This document shows, piece by piece, positions 1 to 4,605 of a DNA stretch of 6,536 nt; within the stretch, counting starts at the first letter, position 1, and each line of letters starts with the position of its first letter. A model generated the notes under the pieces. That model made no database searches, was not told where the DNA came from, and saw nothing but the letters and a program-made list of their open reading frames with translations. This stretch comes from Oscillospiraceae bacterium (lineage in GTDB: Bacteria > Bacillota > Clostridia > Oscillospirales > Oscillospiraceae): the NCBI GenBank assembly GCA_016293265.1, contig JAEDEN010000090.1:1-6536 (forward strand), given 5' to 3'. Made by a program: the position numbers and the translations under genes.

Positions 1-17
1 GAGAGTACCCTCCTCTT

Positions 18-65
18 CAAACGGAATCCCTCTTCCTGATAGGAAGAGGGATTCCATTGCGTTTG
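18..65 (-). terminator. Strong near-perfect hairpin, terminator- or attenuator-like
   Basis: Positions 23-37 (GGAATCCCTCTTCCT) and 41-55 (AGGAAGAGGGATTCC) are perfect reverse complements separated by a 3-nt loop. The stem can continue with CAAAC (18-22) and GTTTG (61-65) across a 5-nt bulge. Neither strand has a clean run of T after the stem, so it is not a textbook intrinsic terminator. On the minus strand it is followed within a few bases by AGGAGG (complement of 9-14), a ribosome binding site that would serve a gene starting just outside the window. It could therefore be an attenuator or a translation-control hairpin in a leader. The hairpin is certain from the sequence; its role is inferred. 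Confidence 0.5.
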
Positions 66-255
66 GGGCTCCGCCCAGGCTCCCTCTTCACAGGGTTCTC
101 CCTTCTTCCGCCGTTATCAGCTCTCCGGAGCCTTGGCGCCGGGGTGAAGTTCCACTCCGCGGGGAGCGATGCCAGGCGAGGGTCATTATCCTCATAGACA
201 GGAAAAATGGACGCCCGGGATGAGGTGCTGCCATACTGGACATCCGGGGCTTTTT
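56..255 (-). ncRNA. Candidate structured RNA or 5' leader, unassigned
   Basis: No convincing protein gene lies in the 361 bases before the exporter's stop. Read on the minus strand, a promoter-like pair at 261-289 predicts a start near 255 and the strong hairpin at 23-55 closes the unit, giving about 200 nt. Several local stems are visible in the minus-strand RNA: CTCC-CCGC-GGAG, GGGC-GGA-GCCC, GCTC-CGGA-GAGC and GAGG...CCTC. CCTGGC can also pair with GCCAAGG across one bulged A. The length is in the range of 6S RNA, but I cannot match conserved 6S elements and the ends do not pair well, so no family is assigned. An 86-codon GTG-initiated frame (277 to 17, minus) covers the same stretch. It has no spaced ribosome binding site and low-complexity basic composition, and it runs through the hairpin, so I do not call it a gene. 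A leader for a minus-strand gene beyond position 1 is the main alternative to a free RNA. Confidence 0.3.
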
Positions 256-260
256 CCCCT

Positions 261-289
261 ATTCTACCGGGAAACACCTTCTATGGCAA
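261..289 (-). promoter_or_regulatory. Sigma-70-like promoter reading toward the left edge
   Basis: On the minus strand TTGCCA (complement of 284-289) and TAGAAT (complement of 261-266) are separated by exactly 17 nt, the ideal spacing. Each hexamer differs from consensus at one position. Transcription would start near 255. It lies immediately downstream of the exporter's terminator (293-332), as expected for the promoter of the next unit on the same strand. No start codon with a good ribosome binding site follows nearby, which suggests a non-coding or long-leader transcript. Confidence 0.55.
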
Positions 290-292
290 GAA

Positions 293-332
293 AGAAAGAC
301 GCCCCCGCTTCCCCAGGCGGGCGCGTCTTTCT
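293..332 (-). terminator. Intrinsic terminator of the EamA exporter gene
   Basis: AGAAAGACGC (293-302) pairs perfectly with GCGTCTTTCT (323-332). After one C-C mismatch the stem continues with CCCGC against GCGGG and a short loop. On the minus strand the stem is followed by a T-rich run (TTTCTTTCTTG), and the hairpin begins about 30 nt after the exporter's stop codon. Confidence 0.8.
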
Positions 333-361
333 CAAATGGGGTGGTGGAGGAAACTGTCTTC

Positions 362-1303
362 TCAGGTTGCCTTCCGGGCGGGAGCCCGGAAAATGCGGTT
401 CCAGTGCAGAGGGAGTCGGGGGACGCGATGGAGCTTCGCCTGGACGGCGGGCATCGCCAGGAAATGGGGCAGCAGAATGCTGCACAGCACCAGCGCCGCG
501 CCCAGAAGACCCACCGGCCCCAGATCCTCCCGCAGGAAGACCCAGCCCAGAACCGCCGCGCTGACGGGGCTGAGAGCGCAGAAGAGGCCGGCCTTCTCGG
601 CGCTGATATGGCTCTGGGCCATAGGCTGCAGGGTAAGACCGAAGCCGGTGCAGACCAGGGCCAGCATCACAACGCCGCCCCAGCCGCCGAGGCTTGTGGG
701 CAGATGGGGGGTCTCCGTCAACAGGGACACGGTGAGAGACAGTACGCCCACGGTCCCCACCTGGACCAGTCCCAGGGCCAGGGGATCGTCATCCTTCGCA
801 AAGTGGGAGGTCAGCAGGATGGTATCAGCGTAGAAGAAGGCGGCCAGCAGAGCCGTACACTCCCCGGCGGAAATGCTCATCCCGCCGCTGTGACCCTGAG
901 TCAGGAGGGCCACGCCGAAAACAGCCAGGGCCGCGCTGCCCAAGGTGCCCTTCCCCGGGAAGCGCCGCCGCAAGGCAGCCGCCATCAGGGGCACCAGGAC
1001 GATGGAGCAGTTTTCCAGGAAGGAGACCGTGGTGGAGGGGGCGCTGTGCAGCGCCGTCAGCTCCGCCGACAAGGTCAGGAAGAAGGTGGTGCCGATGACG
1101 GCGCCGTGGAACAGGACCTGGCGGTTCACCCGGCGGCAATGCTTGCGCAGCACCACCAGCAGCACGGCGAAGGCCAACAGAAAGCGCAGGGCCAGAAGAT
1201 TGAAGGTATCCAGCTCGCCCAGCACGAACTTACTCATCAGGTAGGAGAAGCTGCGGGCCAGGATCAGGGTTGCCAGCAGCTTTTCGGCTTGTTGTTCGCT
1301 CAT
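362..1303 (-). CDS. EamA/DMT-family transporter (metabolite exporter)
   Basis: A 313-residue integral membrane protein of the drug/metabolite transporter superfamily, made of two EamA repeats of about five helices each. Members move small metabolites such as amino acids, their analogues or drugs across the cytoplasmic membrane; the substrate cannot be read from the sequence. Repeat 1 spans about residues 8-135. It shows the typical opening helix followed by DTFNLLALRFLLAF (32-45), with a late helix at 120-135. Repeat 2 spans about 148-282, including AEKAGLFCALSPVSAAVLGW (235-254) and the REDLGPVGLLGAALVL helix (258-273). The tail from 289 is basic and probably cytosolic. GTG at 1306-1304 directly precedes ATG at 1303-1301. 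AAGGAG lies 9 nt before the ATG and 6 nt before the GTG, so either could be used; ATG is preferred. The gene is divergent from a LysR regulator with 107 bp between the starts, the usual layout for a regulator and its exporter target. Its own terminator is at 293-332. Confidence 0.95.
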   Translation of the reverse strand: MSEQQAEKLLATLILARSFSYLMSKFVLGELDTFNLLALRFLLAFAVLLVVLRKHCRRVNRQVLFHGAVIGTTFFLTLSAELTALHSAPSTTVSFLENCSIVLVPLMAAALRRRFPGKGTLGSAALAVFGVALLTQGHSGGMSISAGECTALLAAFFYADTILLTSHFAKDDDPLALGLVQVGTVGVLSLTVSLLTETPHLPTSLGGWGGVVMLALVCTGFGLTLQPMAQSHISAEKAGLFCALSPVSAAVLGWVFLREDLGPVGLLGAALVLCSILLPHFLAMPAVQAKLHRVPRLPLHWNRIFRAPARKAT

Positions 1304-1321
1304 CACACACCACTCCTTTTC

Positions 1322-1350
1322 TTGACAATAGTCTTAACACAGTTTATACT
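1322..1350 (+). promoter_or_regulatory. Near-consensus sigma-70 promoter of the lysR-type gene
   Basis: A perfect TTGACA (1322-1327) is followed after exactly 17 nt by TATACT (1345-1350), one base from consensus. Transcription should start near 1357, giving a leader of about 54 nt before the lysR start at 1411. Such a strong promoter for a regulator implies that it is normally held down, for instance by autorepression, which is common in LysR-type systems. That regulatory statement is inference. Confidence 0.85.
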
Positions 1351-1359
1351 TTGCGTAAA
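1331..1359 (-). promoter_or_regulatory. Possible weak promoter of the exporter, overlapping the lysR promoter
   Basis: On the minus strand TTTACG (complement of 1354-1359) and TAAGAC (complement of 1331-1336) are 17 nt apart, giving a start near 1324 and a leader of about 20 nt. Both boxes depart from consensus, as is usual for promoters that need a LysR activator. The pair lies face to face inside the lysR promoter, so polymerase binding at one would exclude the other. A coincidental match cannot be excluded. Confidence 0.35.
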
Positions 1360-1398
1360 GCGACACTTTGACACGTTGTCTTTGACTTTTTCGCAAAG
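1349..1398. promoter_or_regulatory. Candidate LysR operator: dyad plus direct repeats
   Basis: CTTTGCG (1349-1355) and its exact reverse complement CGCAAAG (1392-1398) flank the leader of the regulator gene. Between them the heptamer CTTTGAC occurs twice (1366-1372 and 1380-1386), and GACAC occurs at 1362-1366 and 1370-1374. The left arm touches the lysR -10 box and the right arm overlaps the lysR ribosome binding site (AAAGGAG, 1395-1401). LysR proteins typically bind partial dyads between divergent promoters, so the position fits. Which repeat is bound cannot be decided from one sequence. Confidence 0.35.
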
Positions 1399-1410
1399 GA
1401 GAGACGCGAC

Positions 1411-2277
1411 ATGGACCTGGAGAAATGGACCGTCCTACTGCGGGCTCTGGATACCGGCAGTCTCACCGCAGCGGCGGAGGCCCTGGACTACACTCCCTCC
1501 GGCGCCAGCCGGGCGGTGGCGTCGCTGGAGGAGGAGCTGGGGGTGCCGCTTCTGGCCCGGCTGCACCGGGGCGTGGCTCCTACCCGGGAGTGCCAGGCGC
1601 TTTTGCCCATTGCCCGGGAGATCGTGCATCTCGCAGGCCTTCTCCAGCAGCGCTCCGATGAGCTCCGGGGCCTGGTCAGCGGTTCCCTCTCCGTGGGCAC
1701 GGCGTACCATCACTACTACCCCTGGCTCAGCCGGATGATCGCGGGCTTCACGCGCCGCTACCCCGGCGTCACCGTGAACCTGCTGGAGGGTACCAGCAGC
1801 GAGCTCTGCCAGGCGGTCCGGGAGCGGCGGGCGGATCTGTGCATTGCCTCCCGCCGGGAGGGGCCCTTCTGCTGGACCCCTATCCACGAGGGTCCCCTGG
1901 TGGTGCTGCTGCCAGAGAACCACCCGTTGGCAGAAGGGGACTGCGTACCCATCAACGCGCTGCGGACGGAGCCCTTCATCGAGCTGAACCCGGGGCTGGA
2001 GACGGACAACTCCCGCTTCTTCGCCAAGTACGACCTCCATCCCAACACCCGATTCACCACCTCCGACCCCATGGCGGTGCGGTCCATCGTCTCAGCGGGC
2101 CTCGGCATCTCCCTCATCAACGACCTGCAGGCCGGCACGGAGAAAAACGGCATCCGTATTCTGCCGACGGATCCGGAGGAGCTGATCTCCATCTGCCTTG
2201 TGACGCCCCTGGCCCCTTCCCCTGCCGCCCGCCGCTTCCTGGACTTCGCCCAAGCGCATCTAGGGGAACTGACATAA
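1411..2277 (+). CDS. LysR-family transcriptional regulator
   Basis: A 288-residue LysR-type regulator, close to the family's usual 290-300. Residues 1-60 form the winged helix-turn-helix: SLTAAAEALDYTPSGASRAVASLEEELG (17-44) followed by the wing VPLLARLHRGVAPT (45-58). A linker helix (about 60-88) joins it to the periplasmic-binding-protein-like effector domain (about 91-288). That domain opens with GSLSVGTAYHHYYPWLS and carries the usual hinge segment VRSIVSAGLGISLI (223-236). These proteins act as cytosolic tetramers whose DNA contacts change when a small ligand binds; the ligand is not predictable here. The ATG at 1411 is preceded by AAAGGAG with a 9-nt gap. The divergent EamA exporter is the most likely target, with the exported compound or a precursor a natural candidate inducer. 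No T-tailed terminator directly follows the stop; a series of hairpins begins 6 nt downstream. Confidence 0.96.
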   Translation: MDLEKWTVLLRALDTGSLTAAAEALDYTPSGASRAVASLEEELGVPLLARLHRGVAPTRECQALLPIAREIVHLAGLLQQRSDELRGLVSGSLSVGTAYHHYYPWLSRMIAGFTRRYPGVTVNLLEGTSSELCQAVRERRADLCIASRREGPFCWTPIHEGPLVVLLPENHPLAEGDCVPINALRTEPFIELNPGLETDNSRFFAKYDLHPNTRFTTSDPMAVRSIVSAGLGISLINDLQAGTEKNGIRILPTDPEELISICLVTPLAPSPAARRFLDFAQAHLGELT

Positions 2278-2282
2278 AGAAT

Positions 2283-2307
2283 CGAGGGAGACGAATGTCC
2301 CCCCTCG
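2283..2307. repeat. Short inverted repeat just after the lysR stop
   Basis: CGAGGG (2283-2288) pairs with CCCTCG (2302-2307), and an inner GAC-GAAT-GTC can also pair. The repeat starts 6 nt after the regulator's stop codon. It is followed by C-rich sequence rather than T, so it is a poor candidate for an intrinsic terminator. Confidence 0.5.
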
Positions 2308-2313
2308 CCCCCC

Positions 2314-2354
2314 TGCCTTTGCAGGCGTGTCCTTCGGACAGGCCTGCAAAGGCA
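2314..2354. repeat. Perfect 13-bp inverted repeat with nested stem
   Basis: TGCCTTTGCAGGC (2314-2326) is the exact reverse complement of GCCTGCAAAGGCA (2342-2354). The intervening bases form a second stem, TGTCC (2328-2332) with GGACA (2336-2340), closed by three bases. Only one G-G mismatch separates inner and outer stems, so the whole 41 bases can fold as one rod. There is no T tail on either strand. Confidence 0.85.
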
Positions 2355-2370
2355 TACGCACTGCGCTCGG

Positions 2371-2402
2371 GTGCCGGTCCCATCAATGATGGGCCCCGAC
2401 AC
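2371..2402. repeat. Inverted repeat centred on CCCATCA/TGATGGG
   Basis: CCCATCA (2379-2385) and TGATGGG (2387-2393) are exact reverse complements around a single base. Outward, CGG pairs with CCG and GTG with CAC across small mismatches. A further small stem, TTCGC-TCC-GCGAA (2403-2415), abuts it directly. Confidence 0.7.
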
Positions 2403-2474
2403 TTCGCTCCGCGAAAGGAATTTTTCCCGACGTACGCCCGCCGGAAAAAATGGTTTTCTTTTTTCGCAAAAGGC

Positions 2475-2516
2475 GGAAAGCAGGGAAGGAGTCCCTCGGC
2501 TCCTCCCCTGCTTTTC
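2475..2516. terminator. Long purine/pyrimidine hairpin, likely terminator between convergent genes
   Basis: AAAGCAGGG (2477-2485) pairs with CCCTGCTTT (2506-2514) and AGGAG (2487-2491) with CTCCT (2500-2504), with one A-C mismatch and an 8-nt loop. On the plus strand the stem ends in TTTT and then CCCC. On the minus strand it is followed by TTTCC and, slightly further, CCTTTTG. This makes it the first terminator-like structure downstream of lysR, about 200 nt after its stop. Confidence 0.6.
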
Positions 2517-2535
2517 CCCTTATACTAGAATCCAT

Positions 2536-2563
2536 TAAAAACAAGACAATCGTCTTGTTTTTA
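2536..2563. terminator. Symmetrical A-tract/T-tract hairpin, possible bidirectional terminator
   Basis: AAAAACAAGAC (2537-2547) and GTCTTGTTTTT (2552-2562) are perfect reverse complements around a 4-nt loop. One more T-A pair extends the stem at each end. Either strand therefore reads A-run, stem, T-run, the layout of bidirectional terminators between convergent genes. The stem is AT-rich, so its efficiency is uncertain. It lies inside an outer inverted repeat, AGAATCCA (2527-2534) with TGGATTCT (2581-2588). Confidence 0.6.
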
Positions 2564-2565
2564 TA

Positions 2566-2620
2566 GCGCCAACGGCGCGTTGGATTCTTATGAGACGCAC
2601 CGACGCGCAAAGCGCGGCGG
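2566..2620. repeat. Alternative GC-rich stems
   Basis: The stretch GCGCCAACGGCGCGTTGG (2566-2583) can form either of two mutually exclusive stems: GCGCC with GGCGC, or CCAAC with GTTGG. A separate stem follows, GCGC-AAA-GCGC (2605-2615), extended by CCG (2600-2602) with CGG (2618-2620). No coding potential or known site was recognised. Confidence 0.5.
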
Positions 2621-2621
2621 T

Positions 2622-2650
2622 TCCCATTAAAATATCTTATTTTAATGGGA
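2622..2650. repeat. Perfect 13-bp AT-rich palindrome downstream of the lipoprotein gene
   Basis: TCCCATTAAAATA (2622-2634) and TATTTTAATGGGA (2638-2650) are exact reverse complements around TCT. The structure begins 16 nt after the minus-strand lipoprotein stop, where a terminator would be expected. The minus-strand sequence after it is GC-rich, not T-rich. A smaller palindrome, TAGTA-T-TACTA (2654-2664), fills the gap to the stop codon. The CCATTAAAA core occurs a third time at 2532-2540, so alternative pairings with the neighbouring hairpin are possible. Confidence 0.75.
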
Positions 2651-2666
2651 GAGTAGTATTACTATA

Positions 2667-4355
2667 TCATTCCTCCTGGGTGCCGGTCTCCGCCGGACCC
2701 ACCCGGGAAAACTGGTTGGCGCCTTCCGTGACGGTAAAGTCCGTGTCGGTCTCGGCGCCGCCGGGGGCGGCGCTCTCCGGCCGCTCCGGGGGCGTTCCGC
2801 CATCTGCGGGAGCCTCGCTGCCGTCCGGGGGCGCGGGCATCTCGCCGTCCTGGTCGTCCGGCTTCGCGGGGGGCTCCTGTCCGTCCCCACCGGGCTGCTG
2901 GCCGTCAGGCAGTTCCGGCGGCTCCTGGCTATCCGTACTGTCCGGGCGTTCCGGCGGGGTCTCGCCATCTGCGGGTGCCTGGGGAGCTTCCCCGTCCGGG
3001 GGCTGCATCCCGCCCCGGAATCCGCCGCCCATGCCGCCGAAGCCGCCCTTGGCTCCGGCCAGCTGGGTCTCCCCCTGCCAGAAGGTGTACGTCCCCTCTA
3101 CCAGCTCCGGAGAGGAAAGCACCAGCTGGCTGAAGCCATTCACCGGCGCGCAGGAGAGCACGGCCCCGCCGTCCTCCCTTTTCAGGCTGTATTCCTGGCC
3201 GCCCTCCTGCTTGTCGGCAAAGGAGAAGGCCACATAGGTCTGGGCGCTGTCCTCCGCGATCTCATCCAGCATGCTGCCGCTGGCGATGACGGTGCCGCCG
3301 TTGAGGTAGATCCCCATGTCGGAGTCCAGGCCGCTGTCGGCGCTGGAAGCGCAGGCGGCGGCAATGACGGTGCCGCCATGGATGACCAGCCAGCCGTTGG
3401 AGTCGATGCCGTCGCCCTCCCCGGCCTTGGATCCGCTGGCCGTGACGGTGAGCTTTCCGCCGTTGACGGTGGTAACTGAGACGCCGTCCTCGCTGGAGTT
3501 GATGCCGTCGTCGCCGGAGGTGATGCGGATATCGCCGCCGTTGATGGTAAGGTGCAGCTCGCTGCTCATGCCCTCGTTCTCCGCCTGGATATTGAGGATG
3601 CCGTCGCCCGCTTCCCCGCCGGAGACGTTCATGGACATTTTGGAGTAGAAGGCCCCATCGTACTTGTGGAGCTTCTTGGCCTCCGTGACCTCCGTGCCGT
3701 CCTCGCTGAGGACCACGGACTCCGGCTTGTAGATCTTGGCGACGTAGGAGCCGGAGATCGTATTCTCCGTGCCGTCAGCGAGGACGACATTGGCTCCGGC
3801 GGAGGAGGTGTCCACCTGATAATTGGCTTCGTAGCTCTCGGTGCCGTTCTCGTCGTAGTCCACCCAGGCGGTATCGCACTCATAGACCCGGTAGAAGATC
3901 ACGGCGGGGGCCACGGTGCAGGTGATGTCCACGCCGTTCAGATAGAGCGTCACCACGGCGCCGGGATCGGTCCTGGCGTCCTCCCCCAGATCCACGGCGA
4001 TCTGCCCGGCGGAGAGACTTCCGCTGAGGACGTAAGTCCCGGGCTCCGTGATATGGACCACGGTGTGGGCGGCGGCTTCCTCCGCCGTGTGGGCATCGGA
4101 CTCGCTGCCTTCGCCGTAGGAGATATCCTGCCCGTTCTGGTAGTAAATGATGTCGTGGGCAGTGTAGACGGCGGCACTCTCGTCCTCCGTCACGGCGGCG
4201 CCGTCCACGGTGATGCCATCGTCCGAGAGTTCGAGGGAGACCGCCCCTTCGGGGAGATCGGCGCTGGTTTGCTGCTCTCCGCATCCGGCCAGGACCGATG
4301 CCGCCAGGGTCAGTGCCAGGGCGAGGGAGAGAGGTCGCTGGAAGGTTTTCTTCAT
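2667..4355 (-). CDS. Cthe_2159-like carbohydrate-binding lipoprotein
   Basis: A 562-residue surface lipoprotein. It opens with a lipoprotein signal peptide: basic MKKTFQR, a hydrophobic core, then the lipobox LAGC with lipidated Cys25. Residues about 38-430 match the Cthe_2159-type carbohydrate-binding domain, a calcium-binding right-handed beta-helix. Successive rungs carry an NGG/HGG turn at 272, 298, 327 and 352, interleaved with aspartate-rich turns GDDGINSSEDG (281-291), GDGIDSNG (314-321) and DSGLDSDMG (340-348), which look like calcium sites. Residues 437-449 are Gly-rich (GGFGGMGGGFRGG). Residues 451-535 are a Pro/Asp/Glu-rich linker with a near-duplicate at 462-473 and 517-528 (ADG-TPPERP-S). 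A short tail with FTVTEGANQFS (540-550) ends the protein. It probably anchors on the outer face of the membrane and binds polysaccharide. No catalytic motif is recognised. The ATG is preceded by AAGGAGG with 8 nt. The CotH/VTC/DUF4956 genes that often accompany this family are not in the window. Confidence 0.9.
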   Translation of the reverse strand: MKKTFQRPLSLALALTLAASVLAGCGEQQTSADLPEGAVSLELSDDGITVDGAAVTEDESAAVYTAHDIIYYQNGQDISYGEGSESDAHTAEEAAAHTVVHITEPGTYVLSGSLSAGQIAVDLGEDARTDPGAVVTLYLNGVDITCTVAPAVIFYRVYECDTAWVDYDENGTESYEANYQVDTSSAGANVVLADGTENTISGSYVAKIYKPESVVLSEDGTEVTEAKKLHKYDGAFYSKMSMNVSGGEAGDGILNIQAENEGMSSELHLTINGGDIRITSGDDGINSSEDGVSVTTVNGGKLTVTASGSKAGEGDGIDSNGWLVIHGGTVIAAACASSADSGLDSDMGIYLNGGTVIASGSMLDEIAEDSAQTYVAFSFADKQEGGQEYSLKREDGGAVLSCAPVNGFSQLVLSSPELVEGTYTFWQGETQLAGAKGGFGGMGGGFRGGMQPPDGEAPQAPADGETPPERPDSTDSQEPPELPDGQQPGGDGQEPPAKPDDQDGEMPAPPDGSEAPADGGTPPERPESAAPGGAETDTDFTVTEGANQFSRVGPAETGTQEE

Positions 4356-4391
4356 AGGAATTGCCTCCTTACTGTTTCAGTTGATGGGCCA

Positions 4392-4424
4392 AGGATAGCA
4401 GAGCTTCCTGAAACCTGCCTGAAA
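4392..4424 (-). promoter_or_regulatory. Candidate activator-dependent promoter of the lipoprotein gene
   Basis: On the minus strand TTTCAGG occurs twice (complement of 4418-4424 and 4407-4413), 11 bp start to start. Nine nt after the second copy comes TATCCT (complement of 4392-4397), preceded by TG to give an extended -10. No good -35 hexamer is present. Direct repeats one helical turn apart that replace the -35 box are the hallmark of OmpR/PhoB-type response-regulator promoters. Transcription would start near 4385, about 30 nt before the ATG. No regulator gene of that kind is in the window. Confidence 0.4.
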
Positions 4425-4430
4425 GGGAGA

Positions 4431-4464
4431 AAGAACGGGAGAGGGTCTCCCCTCTCCCGTTCTT
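4431..4464 (-). terminator. Strong intrinsic terminator downstream of the GNAT gene
   Basis: AAGAACGGGAGAGGG (4431-4445) is the exact reverse complement of CCCTCTCCCGTTCTT (4450-4464), with a 4-nt loop. On the minus strand the stem runs into TTCTTTCTCCC, a pyrimidine-rich tail. It lies about 140 nt after the acetyltransferase stop and just upstream of the lipoprotein promoter, separating the two units. The 140 nt between stop and terminator (4465-4605) contain no recognisable gene. Confidence 0.75.
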
Positions 4465-4605
4465 CCGCTTCGCAGCTGCGCTGCCGGAGGCGCGGATGAT
4501 CCAGAATGCGGAAGCCCGCCTCCGTCCGCTCCAGGACGCCCTCCCGGCAGCAGTGTCTCCCTCCGCTCTCCCTGCCGCACGATCTGCTCCCCGGCGGCGT
4601 TTTTG

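Noticed and set aside
141..162. Plus-strand GGGGTGAAGTTCC-like stretch resembling the first module of an FMN riboswitch
   Set aside because: The following conserved modules (the second GTGAAATTCCGG-type segment and the GCCGAC core) are absent, and no riboflavin gene follows on the plus strand. The only downstream gene on either side in reach is the reverse-oriented exporter.
17..277. 86-codon GTG-initiated reading frame on the minus strand
   Set aside because: There is no properly spaced ribosome binding site. Its composition is basic and low-complexity, no family resemblance was seen, and it runs through the strong hairpin at 23-55. The stretch is better explained as untranslated RNA.
341..1738. 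465-codon plus-strand open frame spanning the exporter and the start of lysR
   Set aside because: It lies antisense to a clear membrane transporter and out of frame with a clear LysR protein. Its Gln/Gly/Arg-rich product is typical of a shadow frame in GC-rich DNA.
2437..2470. A/T-rich runs (AAAAAATGGTTTTCTTTTTT) considered as a terminator tail or promoter
   Set aside because: No adjoining GC-rich stem precedes the T-run in proper position, and no spaced -35/-10 pair was found on either strand.
3552..4499. 315-codon plus-strand frame antisense to the lipoprotein gene
   Set aside because: Its Gly/Val/His/Asp-rich composition mirrors the beta-helix codons on the other strand. It has no convincing ribosome binding site and no recognisable domain.
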